From: Rhabditophanes sp. KR3021
Lineage: Eukaryota > Nematoda > Chromadorea > Rhabditida > Alloionematidae
Length of the DNA: 64,000 nt
Direction: 5' to 3'
Assembly: GCA_963281155.1 (NCBI GenBank)
Contig: CAUJLY010000006.1
Location: 3,348,001 to 3,412,000, forward strand
The notes beneath the pieces were generated by a model. That model did not search any database and was not told where the DNA came from. It worked only from the letters and a program-made list of their open reading frames with translations. The stretch's first letter is position 1; every line of letters begins with the position of its first letter. Positions 9,762-22,100 of the stretch are shown here, in pieces. A program made the position numbers and the translations under genes.

Positions 9762-12698
9762 TTAGAACTTTCCTGGAAGATTGTTTAAATACTGATTTGG
9801 GTCGTAGACATAACCACTGTCATAGGGAGAATTGGAGCTTGTAGAAGTTGTTCCTTCTTTGGCCGCATAGATGTATCCGTAGGAGGATATTTCAGTTTCT
9901 GGTTTGCTGTCTGGATCCCAGACGGTGCTGGAGACGAAAGATTGTTCTACTGGTTTGAGATGCTCATCTGATGTGGCTTCATAGCCACCTTTATAGTAAG
10001 AGTCTGAAGGGTTGTAGTAAGAGGATGATGAAGATGAGACAGTAGTTGACCTAGTTCCTTCCAAGAAAGAAGAAGAACTACTTCCATACTTTGATTCAAC
10101 CATTTCTTCAGAAGCTGGCTTGCTTGCCAAGCGTGGATCGACTGGTCTTCTGGGGTCACGAGTTCCAAGTCTAGGATCTTGAGAGTCAGAGCGATTCGCT
10201 AGTCTCGGGTCTCTTGAAGAATCTCTAGAACCTAGTCTAGGATCCTTTGTTTCTAGTCGTGGATCTCTAGATTCAGGTCTATTATCAAGTCTTGGGTCTC
10301 TGGATTCAAGTCTATTATCATGTCTTGGATCTCTAGAATCAGGTCTATTATCAAGTCTGGGGTCTCTTGATTCAATTCTGGGGTCTCTTGATTCAAGTCG
10401 TGGATCTCTGGACTCGAGTCTTGGGTCCCTGGATTCTAGTCTGGAGTCTCTTGATTCAAGTCTTGGGTCTCTGGACTCGGGTCTACCTTCAAGTCTTGGA
10501 TCTGCACGGGGATCTCTTGAATCAGGCCTTACGTCCCTTGAATCAAGTCTAGGATCTCTGGATTCAACTCTTTGATCTCTTGGGTCGTACCTTGGATCTC
10601 TTGGATCATATCTAGGGTCTCTTGGATCTCTGGAGTCATGGCTACTCTTAGGACCTTGTGAAAGGCGAGGATCAGGATGCCGAGAATCGACAGTGCGTCT
10701 TGGAGACAATGAGCGATGAAGAGATGCAGCTCTTGGGTGAGGAGATAATGGAGCACCAGATTCTTTATATACATTCTTGTAAGGACTTTGACTGCTATAA
10801 ACATTATGAGTATCTTTGTAAGCAGCTTCTTCCTTGTAATCGGCTTCTACTCTGAAGTTCTTGGTTTCACGATAATCACGACTGTACTCACTTCCTCTGT
10901 AATCTTCGGCACTTCTTGGTTCTACATCTCTATGATCTCTTACTCCCCTGGAATCACGGGGGTCTTTGTAATCTCTAGAATCACGGCCTCCATGTCGCTC
11001 GTCTGGGTAATCATGCGTATCTCTGTAGTCTCTAGAGCCTCTGTAATCTCGGGCATCTCTACTACCTCTTTGATGATCTCTTGGAGAAGGACGTCCTCTC
11101 GAGTCCTTTGAATCTCTGTAATAATCTTTTTCTCTAGGATCTCTGTAGTCTCTTGGCTTTCTGCCATCATTTGAGCTTCTTCTGCCTCCACGGTAACTTT
11201 GTGGAGAATATCCTCTTTCGGATGGATAATGTTCACGTTCCTTCGGTCTTCCATAATAATCATCATCTTTTCTTCCTCCTCGACTACTTCTGTCATGAGA
11301 ATCATAACTATAATCTCTTGATTGATAATGTTTATCATAATTACGGCGGGAGTTTTCACCACGACTGTGGGAGCTAACTCTATCGAAAGATTGTTCTCTT
11401 GTTTTACGTTTTTCTTCTTCCTCATTAATCTTCTCATCATCTGAGTCTTTTAAAGCTTTAGCAAGCATTCTTTCGGCAAAAGTTCGAGTATCATTTTCAT
11501 GTTCAGGAACCAAAGGATCATATTCCCCATCAAAAAGGCCGTCATTATAAACGGTGGGTTTAATGACTGGAATATTGGAAACTGGATCCATGATTGAGAC
11601 TGAAACTGGAGCATCAATTCCCATTGCTCTAAAGTCAATATCCTCATTGTCTTCTTCGTCCATAAGGCTTTGGTTAATTTGGTCTACAATTACTCTCAAA
11701 TCCACATCTTCATCTAATTCTGGCTTCAGAATATTTTCGAAAACTTCATCGTAAACATTTTTTCCATTTCTCACTAAAGATGTCCCATCGTTGGATAATA
11801 ATGTCTTGCGACTCTTTTTAGGAGGTGGATGTAAGTCTTCCTCTGTGTAAGAACTTTTCAAGATACTTTCGGTCAACTGAGTTAAAGGCTCATGGGAAAA
11901 TCTACAATGATCGCCGCGAATACAAGCTCTATTGATGTGATGTTGATAGCAAGGAAATTCACCATGCAATCTTTTACAATTTAAGCCTTGGGCGCATTGG
12001 CCAGTTTCGTAAAATCTACATAGCTTATTTTTACGACCAGAATCTTCTGTATTATGAGAATATACACAATTTTTCATATCACGACAATGGCCTTCACGGA
12101 AAAACTTGCAAATAAGTCTTTCACGAGGAGTTACTTGGTTATGACGACTGATGTTGCGGCCCTTTCGAGCTCTTCTTCTATCAGCTAGCATCCGGTCATC
12201 ATAATCAACTTGCCCATTCCCATTATAATCATCGTTACCATCATATGCATCGATACCACCTTCATCGTAAGGGTCATATACCTCATCTTCACGATAAACA
12301 TCGTAGCTCTTGTTACCTTGCTTGGCCAAATTATTCCAGATGGAGAAGTCTTTCTTGCGTAAAGCACGCAACTCCTTGTAATTAGCTTCCTCAGCAGTCT
12401 CTAAAATGTTTCAATTAGTCATACTTATGTCATCACTCAAATGCTTACCTTCATCGTCAACAATTTCTCCATCTTCCATTTCCTCATCATTTTGAGGGCT
12501 AGGATTGGTAGTGTCTACTACTGGAGTTGTTGTTGCCTTCTCTTGCTCCTCGTCTGAATCGGGACATTCACCGTCGCTGCCTTCGTCATTTGATTGTTTA
12601 ACTTGCTCATTTAATTTGTTATTTTCAATTGTGCCATTTTCCATATCCTGTTCCTCTTCATTTTGGTCGATGGTGGTTTCTTGAGGGTCAGTATCCAT
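9762..12698 (-). CDS. Zc3h4: ZC3H4/Suppressor-of-sable-type CCCH zinc-finger protein with mixed-charge repeat tail
   Basis: Two exons, 12449-12698 and 9762-12400, joined across a 48-nt intron give 962 residues. The N-terminus is acidic and contains MEDGEIVDDE, the EDGEI signature seen in ZC3H4/ZC3H6 proteins. Three tandem CCCH fingers follow: C-x7-C-x5-C-x3-H at about 181-199, the same spacing at about 211-229, and C-x8-C-x5-C-x3-H at about 234-253. Family members bind nascent RNA and, with WDR82, terminate or restrict unproductive RNA polymerase II transcription; the role here is inferred from that family. Most of the rest is an Arg/Asp-rich low-complexity region, including about 30 copies of a SRDPRLE-like unit (nucleotides about 10,150-10,630) comparable to the DPR-rich segment of vertebrate ZC3H4. 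The C-terminus is Ser/Tyr-rich. The start is the only upstream ATG in an exon open from the 5' side. Nuclear location expected. Confidence 0.92.
10140..10640 (-). repeat. Coding tandem repeat, SRDPRLE-type units
   Basis: Degenerate repeats of about 21-27 nt encode alternating Ser-Arg-Asp-Pro-Arg-Leu-Glu/Asp units within the ZC3H4-like gene. The DNA copies are similar (gtctcttgattcaag and variants), so recent slippage or unequal exchange is likely. Confidence 0.85.
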
Positions 12699-14354
12699 TT
12701 AAAAAAGTTTTTGCTAAAGAAATTTAGTTCTTTTACTTAATAATATGAGCCACACTTTTAATGGACAAATCAATTTCTATTAGTTTTGTATAACCTACAG
12801 AAAAAAAGACTGTTAATTTGGAGTATATAAAAATGAAAATGAATGTAAACGTTGACAAACAAACAATTGATTGAACAATGATTATGTATATGTTTGTATT
12901 GAAAAGTGTGCCTTTAGTTGGACGTTTTAGAGGGAATAGATAAATATCAATATGTATAAAAGAAGTGTATTTTTGCTGATATACCGTTCTTAAATTGTTT
13001 GGTGGAAGTGAAATAAGAGTTGCAGCATAAATTGTTTAATTATAACTTTTGTAACAGAATGACTTAATAAGTACAAATGACTTTTGTAGTTGAAATTGTT
13101 GTTTAAAAATGGTAATGCCAAACATGATCTAATTGGAATAATATCGAATTGTATCGACGCTTTTCGTTCCAAGACATTCCATCACACAAAATTTCTTAGT
13201 AATAATGGGTAGTGCGAGACATCTGTTGTAATATCTATGTATATCACACACTGCGCAGACACATAGCATCAAAAGAATGGTAATATAGACAAAAAGGTTT
13301 TCGGAATGATGGATATTGTCTTTTCGATGTAGCAATTCAAACCAAATCATCTTGTTGGTGAAATGATACGTGTTTGTTCGAATTGAATAACAGATTTATG
13401 ATACAATTGATAGAAAAGCTGTTGCTTCCTTAAAACATATAATATAATCAACATTCTAATGTACGTGTATATACAAAAAACGAGCAAATTGTATTCTCTC
13501 GCTAGCATACACGTCAAATAACTCTTCTTAATGATATACAATTTATATCTTCCTTTCAAATATGCTTTCCAAACCATTTTTGTTTTGAGTTCGTATAACA
13601 AGGCATTCAGACCGCTATAAGTGTCATGTATATTTATATATTTTTTATATAGATTTGGTAGGTAATAAATTTAACAGATAACAAAAGACTGTGATAAGAA
13701 ATGAAGCTTTTGACATACTTATTGAATCAAAACATCATATGTGGATTATCTCAAAATTTAATTGTAAAACAGTTCAAAACTTCGTGAATGAAGCTTATGT
13801 AATACATAAAAATATAGTTTACACACGTCAATCTAAACAAAAAAACCAGCTGGATATAACTTGAATGTCAATATACACAAACACATTCGCATACGTATGC
13901 TTTCTTTCTTTTGAAAAAAGATAAAAATTCTCACTAACACTTTAATGCTAATTTTATGCATTAAACTCATTAAACTGAAATACAAAATTTGTACGTAAAT
14001 ATGTATTATCGTTCTCTTTGATGTATTTGTTTAAAAGGTACTAATCATTCCTGGCAGCAAATAATATACAAAAAGCATCCTAATTAACTGTCTATATAAA
14101 TTCAATCCCATTTTAGAATTTTGTATTTGTATCTAAAGTTTTATTATTTTATAAAAAGCAATTATTACAACACCAAGTAAACCATATGATAGTCTTATTG
14201 CGGTTTGGTGTCAGCTTCTAATAGTATCAATTGGTGCTACGTTTCTATAACAATATACTTCCTATTAGTGCATTAAGAAGACGTGCGTACTCGCAAATTG
14301 TTGCTTTGTTTAGTGGTGTCCTTTTTACTTGTCAACACAACACACTTAGTCTTA
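12699..14354. other. Divergent intergenic region (candidate promoters)
   Basis: About 1.65 kb between the divergently transcribed ZC3H4-like and membrane-protein genes. It should hold both promoters, but I see no unambiguous TATA or initiator element above the AT-rich background. Short open frames on the minus strand look random. Confidence 0.35.
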
Positions 14355-16723
14355 ATGTCGTTTAGCGTTAATGAAGAAGCTGAGATTTTAGCGAATTTAG
14401 GCAGTAAGTCATCTTATAATATATCAATTTTAATAGATTATTTTTAGTACTCGGAAAAACATCATTAAAAAAGCATCGTTCAAATAGCTTTGCATCTAAT
14501 GATAGCAAAGACACATCCAATAATCGTTCAAGGTTGTTAAGTTGTGGTGATGAAGAAAAAGATACGTCAAATGGTGAAACAGATGACGAAGATTGCAGTA
14601 TACTGATATTCAACAATATGACTGATTCAGAAAAGCAAGTTAGCTCTACATTTAGCAACAAAAGTGCGCATTCTAAATTATTAATTGCTGGATTACCACT
14701 ACTCGTGTACATTGTAAGTTGGGTCATCTCAGAAACGGATATGACTGATTTAATTTTCAGGGATTTCTAATCAATGGCTTGCATTGTCTACCACATATTT
14801 ACCAGGACAATGTCAATAATTATTTAATATCAATTTTTCTGGGCCTGGTCATGGCCTGGTTGACGTCTGAAAAAATATACACAAGAAATAACACCCTCGC
14901 AATCATCCTTATGATATCAAGTTTTAATTTTTTATTTCTCATTGGGTCATTATTAACTAATGGAGTAATTCAGCAGATATCAGTAGTATGTCTTACTTGG
15001 TCTATTACAATTTTTTTCAAAGGTAACCCAATCATTTTCTAAACTTCTATTACGCTTTCTTTAAATTGCAGGTTCTTTGCTTCTTATATTTGCAAAATCA
15101 GTAACTACTAAAACAATATTTTTGCTCTATGTGTTTCTTACACTAGGTAGTTTGTTGGCTCCTATCATCATCTCAAATGCTGTCACTTTCAAAGCGGTTA
15201 ACAACGACATGATCATGATCAAACAAATTGTCAAGCGTGATATTATGTCCGGAGTACATGAAATTATTAAGAAGCCTGGAGATGGAGGGTTTGTCGAGCC
15301 GATTGTCAAACTACTAACATCAACAACGATTAATCCAGTGAAAAGTGAAAATACCGAAAGTCCCTTGATCAAGGTCACGAGACCTGATGCGGCTGTTGGG
15401 ATCATTGAAAATCAGGATAAGAAAACTGAAGAAAATGCAAAGGAAAGGGCTGCAGCAGAGGAAGAGAAAAAGAAAGTGGTTATTGAAATGGTTCAAAAGG
15501 ACGTTAAAAATGTTACGGAAGGGAATAAAGTTGTCGAAGTAGGAAGTGTTATGAATAAAAGTAATTTAATTGCCACTACTGCAACAATCAAGTTGGAAGT
15601 TACGACAACGTCTATGCCTTCAACGACTCCCACAACTACTACAACTTCCACAACTACTACAACTTCCACAACAACTACAACTCAACAACCCACAGCACAC
15701 TCAATTCTGACTACTGACAAGGCCATAGTTTCTTCAACAGTTTCCAATTCAATTTCAGAAATCCAAGAATCCTTAGTTATTCCATCACTTGTCGTCAAAA
15801 TCATCTTCTTTGTAATCCTCTTTTCACTCCTTCCACTTTGCATGCTAGCAGCTTTTTGCTTCATCAGAGTGTCAGCAGCCCCCGAAGAATACATGTTAGA
15901 GGCCATAGCAAACAACTCCCCCTCTACAATATCAATCAAAACACAAATATTGGTACCAATTCTATGGGTTCTCTTATCAATTACGGAATGTAACATATTC
16001 TTTTGTAGCATTCACACGATGCAAAATCAACAAAATTTGGGGTTAACGGGATTAATCCCTATTGGAACAGCTTTGGTTGCTAGAGTTATCGGAGTATTCT
16101 ATTGCGGAAAAGGAGTCACACACAAAGTAATCCAAACAGTAGTTTTTATCGCTCTCATCTATGCCTTTATTGGCCTCTACTCAACATCAAATGAATCAAT
16201 TGAAAAGAAAGGAGAGACCATCTTGGAAATTGAAGAAGTCTACTTGATCAGTCCATTGGCTGGCGTTTTATCCTTAATTAGTCCTTTGTTTATGTCATGG
16301 CTTACCAAAATGACTAACAGAAAAAGCGGTGCTTTTATAGATCATTTTATTTTAGCTCAATTTGTCAGTGTTTTCCTGGGTCAAATCGTCCATGAGAAAT
16401 TTATTGGAATGCAGTTTGAAGTCTATTATTCTCTCAAGATGATTATTTTCTTTTTGATTATGATAGAGCTTTGCTTCGTTTGGATTTATTTCCAAATGGC
16501 CGCAGTGTACAGAAAAAATGAAATTGAAAGATTGAGTAATTCATTATCAGGTATGTTTCATTTAACTAGTTATTTATTCTCTTTTGTAGGAAATCAAACA
16601 AAACCCAAAACAGAATTTTCTGTTCAAGTCAAAAAGAACGGATATGATCGTCTCATCAATCAAGATAATTCGACTATGATTGTCGAAAGCTTATCGGATA
16701 GTTCCGATGAAGATTTGCTTTGA
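14355..16723 (+). CDS. Orphan polytopic membrane protein with mucin-like loop (about 12 membrane segments)
   Basis: Exons at 14355-14403, 14448-14713, 14761-15022, 15072-16550 and 16590-16723 join in frame to 729 residues; introns are 44, 47, 49 and 39 nt. The N-terminus is about 95 hydrophilic, Ser/Asp-rich residues. Five hydrophobic segments follow (for example GLPLLVYIGFLI, NYLISIFLGLVMAWL, TIFLLYVFLTLGSLLAPII). Then comes a large loop of about 200 residues with Lys/Glu-rich and Thr-rich parts (a run of TTT and TSTTTTT near nucleotides 15,620-15,690) and N-glycosylation sequons, which suggests it is extracellular. Seven more hydrophobic segments and a short acidic tail (SSDEDLL) complete it. 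The count suggests an MFS-like transporter, but no family motif is visible, so function is unassigned. The last intron is stop-free and a multiple of three, so a form retaining it is possible. Confidence 0.75.
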
Positions 16724-17191
16724 TAGAAGATTTCAGTATTTGTAAATAACACCAATAATAGAACATAATCTCTTTACAGCCGTCGAGGTGTCAAGTAAAG
16801 AACACCAGTATGCAAGCCTTATTTTTTATATCATACAAGCATATTACATTTATTCACCACAAATTGCATCCATACGGTTGATTCCACTAATATATCAGAT
16901 AAATTTTTATATCATTTTCGAATGTACTTTTTATCAAGATCAAAAGATAAATCTCTAGACATATGACAAATAAGTATGTCAAGACAGCCATTTAATTAAA
17001 CTTTCAATTTTATCAAAAACATTCCAACATCGTATCTTAGAAGATAATTTATTTAATATTAAAGAAGATTAAAATGGATTTGTCTCCATGACGGATGTGC
17101 TAATGGTATAAATGAGACAATAATGATTGAGTTAATACATACATACGGATGGAAAAAATAGTGATTAATTATAATTAAAAGGCAATATGAT
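16724..17191. other. Convergent intergenic region
   Basis: Tail-to-tail spacer. TTTATT at 17047-17052 is an AATAAA on the minus strand and may end the plastin transcript. Nothing else is visible. Confidence 0.4.
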
Positions 17192-19144
17192 TCACTTGTC
17201 TTCAACGGAAAATTTGGGCATGTAATCTCTGGCCATAAGACAGGCAAACACAGTCATTACCATTTTGGGTTTAACTTCAACAATGTCTTCTGGTAAAGCA
17301 TAAATTTTGGCCCCAATCTTTCTGCCGGAGGAGATGGCATACTTTGCGTTTTCGATTTTGAAATTGTCGCCGCCGTCTTTGACCATCTCGTAGTTGATGG
17401 TTCCAGGGGCAATTGCATCAATGAGATCGATCACAACTTTTCCATTGGAAATGGAGCCGTCTTGGAAACTCTTAATGGAAGTTGATTTGCCAGACTCGGC
17501 CAGTTTTTGGTTGGCCCAGGCGATGATTTCTTTATCAGCAACAGTGGTTCCATCGTTGGCATTTGTACATTGAGCCAAAATGGTAAGAGTGTAGGCACGC
17601 ATTAATTGCCAAACTAAAGCTAAAGTTAAATTTTGAATCCCATCGTACAAATCCTTTCCTTGAATTCCGACTAAGGAAAAACGAAGTTGACGCCCCAAGT
17701 CAATGGCGTAGTTGCAGTTGGAGATCTTGTCCATCATGGACTGAAGTTTTCTGAATGTTTTGACAACATTCTTCCAGTTCACAATCCCCTTTTGGATAAT
17801 GTCGTAAAGTTGGAAGATTATTAGTCCATCTTGAAGGTCTCCATACAACCAATTGACATAAGGACTGACTCCCATACTGTTCATCCAGTTCCTGTAAGTC
17901 TTTTCTTCTCTGGTTTCCTCAACCACAACTTCTAATTGATCTAAAAATGAACTATGTAATTTTGCAAAATGAATTTATGCAATACCTATTTCGTCTGCAC
18001 CTGGTTCTGGAAGAGAAGGATACTTGTTGAACAAGTTAGCAACAAAAGCCAAATTCAATTTGTATACTCCATTAGAAACATCATTGGGAGAAACAAATTC
18101 ACGGCAGTTGATCTTGTCAGCTTGATCAAGCATAGCCCCAGCACGAGGCACATTCCCAACAACTGAGAGTGGACTCAAACTGACACCAGATCCATTTGGA
18201 GCGATTTGGTGGAGTAGATGAGTATAAATTTCAGAGTCGATGACGTCACTGGTAAAATTAGCTAATCTTCGGTTGGAACCGGCTTTTCCAAGGTGGTAGT
18301 TGACCCACCTGATCAAAATTTCTTCGGGGGACAACTTTCTAAGAATATCAATGCTCTCTCCCTCCTGGAGAAGTCTAAACAAGCCGGGAACATTAATAAG
18401 ATCTATTTGGTTGAAGAGACCAATACGAATGATTTGCCACAACAATCCAAGTACCAAATGTGGTTTTCCTTTGGACAAGTCATCGGCGTCAATGTTGATA
18501 ATGCTGCAACCAATGGCTTGAGCTGACATCAGGCAAAGTGTTAAGTTTTCGAGTTTAGTGTAAGTATTCAGGTTTTTCTTATTGATGACACGTTCGTCAA
18601 TTGTATCTGGAACAGCCAAGTTAATTAGTTTGCAAATGATAAGACCGTCATTGATTTTAGTATACAATTCGTGGCTTTGGGCATTTACGGGGAGTAGTTT
18701 TTTCAAGTCTCCATCCTCAGAAAGGTTGCTATTGATCCAATTTGAAAAGGCAGCTTCTTCTTCAACACGGATAGTGTGAACAATCTCATCAGCTCCATGC
18801 TCGGCTAACCCTTGGACCTTGTAAGCTCCTTGGGCACTGACGATTCCAGTTTTCCATTTAGAAGAGATTGAATTTTTCTCCTCATAAAGCTCAGTAAATA
18901 ATTGCTCGAATTGTTGGTACGTTAATTGATTGACTCCATTGAAACGAGAAAGCAATTCTCTAATTTGATAACCAGGTAAATCTACTCCCAGCAATTTCAA
19001 TGCATCTTTGACATCATCAACTTTAAGATGCCCAACGCCTTCACGTTCAATCTAAATTGGTCATTATTATGTGGTTGTAATGCTTTTGCAACTTACAGAA
19101 GTAAAGTTGCTAACTAATTCACCAATTTGTTCCTTTGTAAGCAT
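17192..19144 (-). CDS. Fim: Plastin/fimbrin, actin-bundling protein
   Basis: Three exons, 19097-19144, 17986-19051 and 17192-17940, with two 45-nt introns, give 620 residues, the usual plastin length. Four calponin-homology domains form two actin-binding domains. The sequence tracks plastins closely: [108 protein letters not shown] and [20 protein letters not shown]. The product crosslinks parallel actin filaments in the cytoplasm. The first exon encodes only 16 residues ([16 protein letters not shown]), matching the start of the first EF-hand. Both EF-hand loops are degenerate: the first has no acidic residue at the first coordinating position, and the second is shortened around [10 protein letters not shown]. 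Bundling is therefore probably insensitive to calcium, which is an inference. Confidence 0.96.
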
Positions 19145-22100
19145 GTTTGCGAATATCCCGCCTGAAATCAGACAATTAGTTATTGCACACAAAATATTGT
19201 ATCGGTTTCGTCACAAAATACAAAGGTGCATATATAAATTAAAAAATATCGAAATAAAGTGTTTCAATGTAGTGGTTGTGGTGTCAATGTTAAGTGTACC
19301 TTAGAATAAAGACAGTGCGAAAATACTTTTATATTTCGTATAAAGTAGATATACACCGCATTATGGGAACTAAAGCAAATAAATTTTGATTGAGTATAGT
19401 TTTAGTGGTATGCTCATTAACGCTCTCCTTTCTTTCAACAAAACAATATAGATGTACCGTCTCAAATCAAAAAGAAATGGTAAAGAAAATATGTGTTCTG
19501 TTTTAAAACAAGCATAACAAACACATACACATCAAAGTTAGTACATATTTTTTGACTACTTCGAAAGATAGAGATAAGAATGTCAATTTTTAAAAAGATG
19601 TCCTAAAAACTTGTTTATTAGATGATGCTGCATATTATGCATCACAGGTGTACCCTTGGTGGTAGTGTACAACAGCATTGTGGAGGGAAATATTGGTTGG
19701 AAAGTCTGTTTGAAAGAGGAAAAGGCACATCATATAGTCCTTTTATTACATATTTTTAATACTAAATTTTGACACAACGCATACACGTCTCGCCAGCAAT
19801 CCACTATACCAAAAGAACTCCTCACTAACTGGACAGTTAAGTATGCGCTGCCAATGATAGGCGAATTTAACAAACTAGGAAATGAGCGAGGGCAAAAGAC
19901 AATGTAAATTATGAAAGAGTCTTAAGACTATCTAAAATCTACTTAGATAAATAAGTTTTTGAACAGCAGGCAATGCCCGATTTATAGGGATAAATTCTTT
20001 GATTAAGCGAGTTAATCTCTTGCACGATTTATTACAACATTAAGGAAAGCTAAAAGCCATTGTACAAATGAACCAAAATATAGAGATAGTCTTAATGTCT
20101 ACTTAAATATATATGAAAATAATCAAATGGACCATTGTGTAGATATTATGACTACCACTCAACCAAATAAACAAAGAACTGTGGATATTACCACAGTCAT
20201 TATCTTATTATATAGAAGATATAAGGAGATGATGACTCATACATTTATTATTGTTTACTTGACTTGATATAGTTGAAGCATAATTGAAAGGACATGGGAA
20301 ATATTTGTTAGTAGAACTAAATTAGAAATAAATCTATAAATAATGACAAAGATGTCACTACTTATATGTTGTGTATGACTCAAAGGTGATGGTAAATCTT
20401 TTTATATAGAAGTGTTACGGGTGGTAGCTTGTTCTTCGGAGTGGATGATATGCATATTTTGATTAGATCATCGTCATCAAAGTGGTCATTGAAATTTTTA
20501 TGTAACTAATTAGTCATCTACGCAATACTTGTCATGCTATTGTACTAGATATAGTGGAAATTTGGTGAACATGCTAAAAATAGAATGTACATTATTTTAA
20601 AAAACGTATTTTTTTGACAAAAAACCATACAATATTATTTTATTATGCGCTGGAAGAATGAGACTGGTCATCATTTGGTAGACCCCTAATGTCATGAAAT
20701 TTAAAAAACAATGATGAAGCTGTTATGGTGGAGCAATTATTTTTAGTAGCTACGATCAATATAAATGTATTATTGAGTTAGTAAAAGTTCGAAAAAACTA
20801 AATGATTGAATAGAGATTAAAAGTTTAAATAGAATCAACAAAAAATGCGGTACTAAAAGTGTCATAAAATCGGTTGGTGCTATAAATACGAGATCCTATG
20901 AACTAAAAGTATACAGATAGAAGTATAAATATTATTTAAAGTATTATTTAAAGAGTGGGACATATAAATATTGGGGTAAAAATATGAAAATGAATATTAT
21001 ACAACAAGGTGCACATAAAGAGTTAGTATGTAGTAATTACAACATTTAGCTGGAACAGATAACGATTTAGTTTTTGTTTGATCACAAAATATTGTGAATT
21101 TAACATCAAAACAGGACAAAAGATCCCCATTCTACTACGTGGGAGCAGAAAACTTCATAACAAAGACAATGAAAGTGAAGTGTGGAAAAGAAGATAGGTG
21201 AAAATATTTAAACCAGTATTCGCACCAGGAACATGTGCAATTGTTGAAATGGTGTATAAATATATAGGAAGTAGATGTAGACTGTTTTGGAAAATGAACA
21301 CAATATTTAGTATATCAGAGCGCCGTCGATCTAACCATATGTAAAAGTAAAAGATTTGAGCGGAAAAATAATGTCCCGGTGTAGATTTTTGAGGTGAGAG
21401 GACGGTGACAATAAAGGAATATATAAATGGTATTTATGGAATTTACTTAAAAACTAGTTTACTCATTTTTTGATTACTAACAATCCCCGGGCTTGTGTAA
21501 TAAAGCAAATGCAAAAATTGATCATACAAATAAATATGTTGTTTAAGGTTTTCCAATTAAGTGTCATCAAATTACTGCTGTTTAGGGAAGTGATTTAAAA
21601 GATAAGAACTGATTAAAAAAACTCACTACATATCCTTTAACTAAACATTTTATTATCATGATCAGTCTATTTAAGTAGTTATAATATTTTTTACCAAAAT
21701 AACCTTACAATTTTTAACCTTGATTACTTATTTAAGGAACTTACACATAAAAAGACCTAGAAGAAAAAGCAAGAAAAATTGATTGTACTCTAAACAATTA
21801 TTATCAAAGAAATCATGTTATCAGAGGTATTTTAAAAAGGGTGACGCTAAAAATATACAAAAAGCCTTTAATTGATATATTAACATTTTCAAATAGTATT
21901 GTTATATCTCGAAAATTGATGATCAATGCTTACTCCAATACAGGTTTGAGCTTAAAAATTGTTAATAAACAAAAAAATGGAGTGGTAGCGTTTCAATAAA
22001 TTATATGTGCTAGCTATCGTTTTTGTGGCTATTATATTTCCAAATCAAATAGACTTGGAGGCAAAGTTTAGACATATTTGGTATTTATGCTGGGAATTAA

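Noticed and set aside
10367..11754. Long open frames on the opposite strand and in other frames across the ZC3H4-like gene
   Set aside because: They are shadows caused by the repetitive Arg/Asp codons; they lack ATG-linked domains and splice context.
13129..13601. Minus-strand open frames upstream of the ZC3H4-like gene
   Set aside because: Composition equals AT-rich background, with no domain or splice partner.
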